64,000 bases of DNA from JANMJD01 sp963828405 (lineage in GTDB: Bacteria; Actinomycetota; Acidimicrobiia; Acidimicrobiales; Ilumatobacteraceae), in assembly GCA_963828405.1 (NCBI GenBank), contig CAWHEG010000031.1, positions 806,001 through 870,000 of the forward strand, given 5' to 3'. This document shows positions 62,361 to 64,000 of the stretch, one piece after another. The notes under the pieces were generated by a model. The model saw nothing but the letters and a program-made list of their open reading frames with translations, made no database searches and had not been told where the DNA came from. Made by a program: the position numbers and the translations under genes. Each line of letters starts with the position of its first letter. Within the stretch, counting starts at the first letter, position 1.

Positions 62361-62765
62361 TCAGTCTTCTCGGGCGTCGAGGGTCGCTTCGAGCCAGGAA
62401 CAGATGCCCTTGAGCGACGAGCCGGGGCCGAAGATCTCGGCCCAGCCCTGGTCGCGCAACGCCCGTGCATCGGCGTCGGGGATCACGCCGCCACCGAACA
62501 CCAGCATCTCGCCCAGGTCGCGCGAACGGAGCTCGTCCATCACCCGCGGGAACAGCGTGTTGTGGGCGCCGGACAGCAGCGAGAGCCCGACGGCGTCGAC
62601 GTCCTCCTGCAGGGCGGTCTCGGCGATCTGCTCGGGCGACTGGTGCAGGCCGGTGTAGATCACCTCGAAGCCGTGGTCGCGCAGGGCGCGGGTGATCGTC
62701 TTGGCACCCCGATCGTGTCCGTCGAGCCCGGGTTTCGCCACGAGCACGCGATACGGCCGTTTCAC
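62361..62765 (-). CDS. Cobalamin-binding subunit of a methylmalonyl-CoA mutase-type enzyme
   Basis: A 134-residue B12-binding domain. RVLVAKPGLDGHDRGAKTITRALRDHGFEVIYTGLHQSPEQI contains D-x-H-x-x-G, the His that replaces the lower axial ligand; VGLSLLSGAHNTLFPRV and FGGGVIPDAD complete the fold. It matches the separate C-terminal subunit of methylmalonyl-CoA mutase. The product succinyl-CoA is the substrate of SucCD encoded next, which fits. The catalytic large subunit is not in the window. GTG 62765 has TAGGGT seven bases upstream. Confidence 0.88.
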   Translation of the reverse strand: MKRPYRVLVAKPGLDGHDRGAKTITRALRDHGFEVIYTGLHQSPEQIAETALQEDVDAVGLSLLSGAHNTLFPRVMDELRSRDLGEMLVFGGGVIPDADARALRDQGWAEIFGPGSSLKGICSWLEATLDARED

Positions 62766-62772
62766 GGTGCCG

Positions 62773-62778
62773 ACCCTA
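62773..62778 (-). promoter_or_regulatory. -10 box of the B12-binding protein / sucCD
   Basis: TAGGGT on the minus strand is 7 bases before GTG 62765, without a ribosome site. It may drive the B12 gene and, by read-through, sucCD. Confidence 0.5.
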
Positions 62779-62845
62779 CGTTGGCGGGTCGGCGGCGACC
62801 CAACCGATCGGGGCGGATGGCAGGTGGCGGTGGTTGACTGTGCGG

Positions 62846-63367
62846 ATGCCGGTCCGGTCGCCCCGCCTCCCCGAACTGCGCTCGCCGCTGGCCAGGGCGG
62901 TCGTCCCGGTCATCGCCGGGGTGTTCTTCTTCGGGGTCCTGGGGATCGTGCTCTGGGGTGTCGCGGCCTGGTTGGCGGACTCGGGCACGAGTGTCCGCCT
63001 CGGCGACCCGACCTTCGAGATCTCCCGGATCGACAAGCTGGCCGATTCGATCGAGCGCTCCGGACCGCAGCTGTACCCCGACCTGAAGGATCCCACGGGT
63101 GGCCGTTCCGTCGTCGTCGACCACCAGGGGGGCGACGACTCGGCCGGCTGGGTCGTCTACCGGCCGTTCCCGTTCGATCGTCCGGGCGAGACGTGCCTCG
63201 CCACCCAGACGCCGAGGACGTCGAAGTTCGTCGACTGCGAGGGTCGGGTGCTCGACGTCAGCCAGTTGCAGCCGGCGCAGGACGTGCGGACCTCGTTGAA
63301 GGACGGGCGGGTGCTCGTACTGGCCTTCGCCGGCGCCCAGTCCTCGGCGGCGACGACGGTCGGCTGA
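62846..63367 (+). CDS. Single-pass membrane protein of unknown function
   Basis: A 173-residue protein with one membrane segment (AVVPVIAGVFFFGVLGIVLWGVAAW, about residues 16-40) and an extracellular part with two Cys (GETCLATQ, KFVDCEGRVL) that could form a disulfide. No family is recognised. ATG 62846 is taken; GTG 62840 and TTG 62834 in frame are possible. The tail ends in a low-complexity Ala/Thr stretch. The region before it has no convincing promoter. Confidence 0.65.
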   Translation: MPVRSPRLPELRSPLARAVVPVIAGVFFFGVLGIVLWGVAAWLADSGTSVRLGDPTFEISRIDKLADSIERSGPQLYPDLKDPTGGRSVVVDHQGGDDSAGWVVYRPFPFDRPGETCLATQTPRTSKFVDCEGRVLDVSQLQPAQDVRTSLKDGRVLVLAFAGAQSSAATTVG

Positions 63368-63398
63368 GCCACGGCCGGCTGACTCACGGCCGGCCGGC

Positions 63399-63818
63399 TC
63401 ACGGGGCGACGATCAGCTGGGCCTCCATGCCCTCGCTGCGGTGGCCGATCAGGCTGCAGTAGATCGCGTAGGTCCCCGGCTGCTGCGGGGCGACGAGGCC
63501 GCCGAGGGCCGTGACGCCCTCGCTGGCCATGGCGATGCGCACCGGCAGGACCCCGTCGTCGAGCACGAGGTCGTGGGTGTCCTGCTTGGAGGTCAGGGCG
63601 ATCGTCAGGTTCTCGCCCGGTCGGGCCCTGAGCACGGAGATCGAGAACTTGAAGTTCGTCCCGTCGATGGCGACGACCGGCGCGTCGGGCACGGTCGGGC
63701 GGCCCTCGTTGATCGCCGGTTTGGACGACGAGCCGCTCCCGCCGCATCCCGGGCCGGCCGCCACGCCGACGAATGCCAGGGTGGCGAGGGCGGAGAGTCG
63801 GATCTTCACGTGCTCCAT
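63399..63818 (-). CDS. Cupredoxin-domain lipoprotein
   Basis: A 139-residue exported protein. The signal peptide LSALATLAFVGVAAGPGC ends near a Cys, so it may be lipidated although the lipobox is poor. The cupredoxin copper site is His in KQDTHDLVLDDG, then YCSLIGHRSEGM with Cys, His and Met in plastocyanin-like spacing. It probably carries electrons outside the membrane. ATG 63818 or GTG 63809 starts the gene. Confidence 0.82.
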   Translation of the reverse strand: MEHVKIRLSALATLAFVGVAAGPGCGGSGSSSKPAINEGRPTVPDAPVVAIDGTNFKFSISVLRARPGENLTIALTSKQDTHDLVLDDGVLPVRIAMASEGVTALGGLVAPQQPGTYAIYCSLIGHRSEGMEAQLIVAP

Positions 63819-63869
63819 CCTGCCAGCTCGGCCAGGCGGGAGCTGATCCGGACAGCGCCGGACAGGGCG

Positions 63870-63875
63870 TACCAT
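63870..63875 (+). promoter_or_regulatory. -10 box of the aminotransferase gene
   Basis: TACCAT is 7 bases before ATG 63883 with no ribosome site, again the leaderless pattern. Confidence 0.5.
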
Positions 63876-63882
63876 CGGGGCG

Positions 63883-64000
63883 ATGGCCGCACGTGTCCCG
63901 TACCTCACTGCCAAGCTGCAGGGCTTCGGCACCACGATCTTCGCCGAGATGTCGGCCCTCGCCGTTGCCACCGGATCGGTCAATCTCGGGCAGGGGTTCC
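63883..64000 (+). CDS. Class I/II PLP aminotransferase, 3' part outside window
   Basis: Only 39 residues are visible. They contain FGTTIFAEMSALAVATGSVNLGQGF, the usual N-terminus of class I aminotransferases of the DapC/methionine-aminotransferase group. The substrate cannot be determined from this part. Confidence 0.75.
   Translation, partial: MAARVPYLTAKLQGFGTTIFAEMSALAVATGSVNLGQGF

Overview
The window is very GC-rich, densely packed DNA with frequent GTG starts and ATGA/GTGA overlaps. It carries actinobacterial hallmarks: an ArfA-like BON/OmpA protein, a tandem pair of Get3/ArsA-like ATPases, a SufR-like regulator beside an A-type Fe-S carrier and Mrp, and leaderless genes. I infer an Actinomycetota chromosome, possibly class Acidimicrobiia. 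The class is a guess. There is no rRNA, CRISPR array, prophage or intact insertion sequence.

Layout. 1-2.8 kb: divergent inositol catabolism genes iolD (cut by the window edge) and iolE. 2.8-9.3 kb: three consecutive reading units on the minus strand, each split over three frames: an S16 (Lon-type) protease remnant, a large BTAD/nSTAND/WD40 regulator and a secreted vanadium-haloperoxidase-type protein. 9.6-10.2 kb: an RHH/MazF toxin-antitoxin pair, then tRNA-Ala(TGC). 10.6-17.5 kb: PhyH dioxygenase, LLM flavin oxidoreductase, an odd [2Fe-2S]-molybdopterin fusion, a helix-hairpin-helix membrane protein with a BON/OmpA protein, and a thioredoxin-like Tat lipoprotein. 17.5-19.8 kb: Fe-S block (ErpA, SufR-like regulator, Mrp). 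19.9-24.4 kb: Nudix, FxsA and the selenocysteine genes selA-selB. 24.5-30.4 kb: ketopantoate reductase, PfkB kinase, DhnA-type aldolase, frameshifted glpD and NfeD. 30.4-36.3 kb: two ArsA-like ATPases, a receiver protein, tRNA-Pro(CGG), USP, sulfotransferase, MazG-like protein and asd. 36.3-45.3 kb: GGDEF-EAL protein, a 400-base low-coding stretch, MFS transporter, methyltransferase, lysC, cyclophilin, S51-like protein and Tyr phosphatase. 45.4-56.5 kb: hbd, aat and then exported proteins: zincin lipoprotein, copper-amine-oxidase-like protein, LPETG-anchored RCC1 propeller, prenyl synthase, membrane-anchored propeller and an OafA-type acyltransferase. 56.5-64 kb: FkbM methyltransferase, xseAB, DUF559 protein, sucCD, a B12-binding protein, a membrane protein, a cupredoxin lipoprotein and the start of a class I aminotransferase.

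How it works together. Coherent units are inositol degradation (iolD/iolE), Fe-S biogenesis with its probable regulator, Sec decoding (selA/selB), the aspartate pathway (lysC, asd, both unlinked), exonuclease VII (xseA/xseB), succinyl-CoA chemistry (sucCD plus a B12 domain) and a cell-surface block at 47-56 kb. A repeated signal at gene starts is a TANNNT -10 box 6-9 bases before an ATG or GTG with no ribosome binding site. I found this at about 18 genes. It argues for widespread leaderless transcription and was used to choose several starts.

Limits: everything is read by eye. Domain calls rest on recognised motifs, not searches, and the frameshifts could be sequencing or assembly errors.
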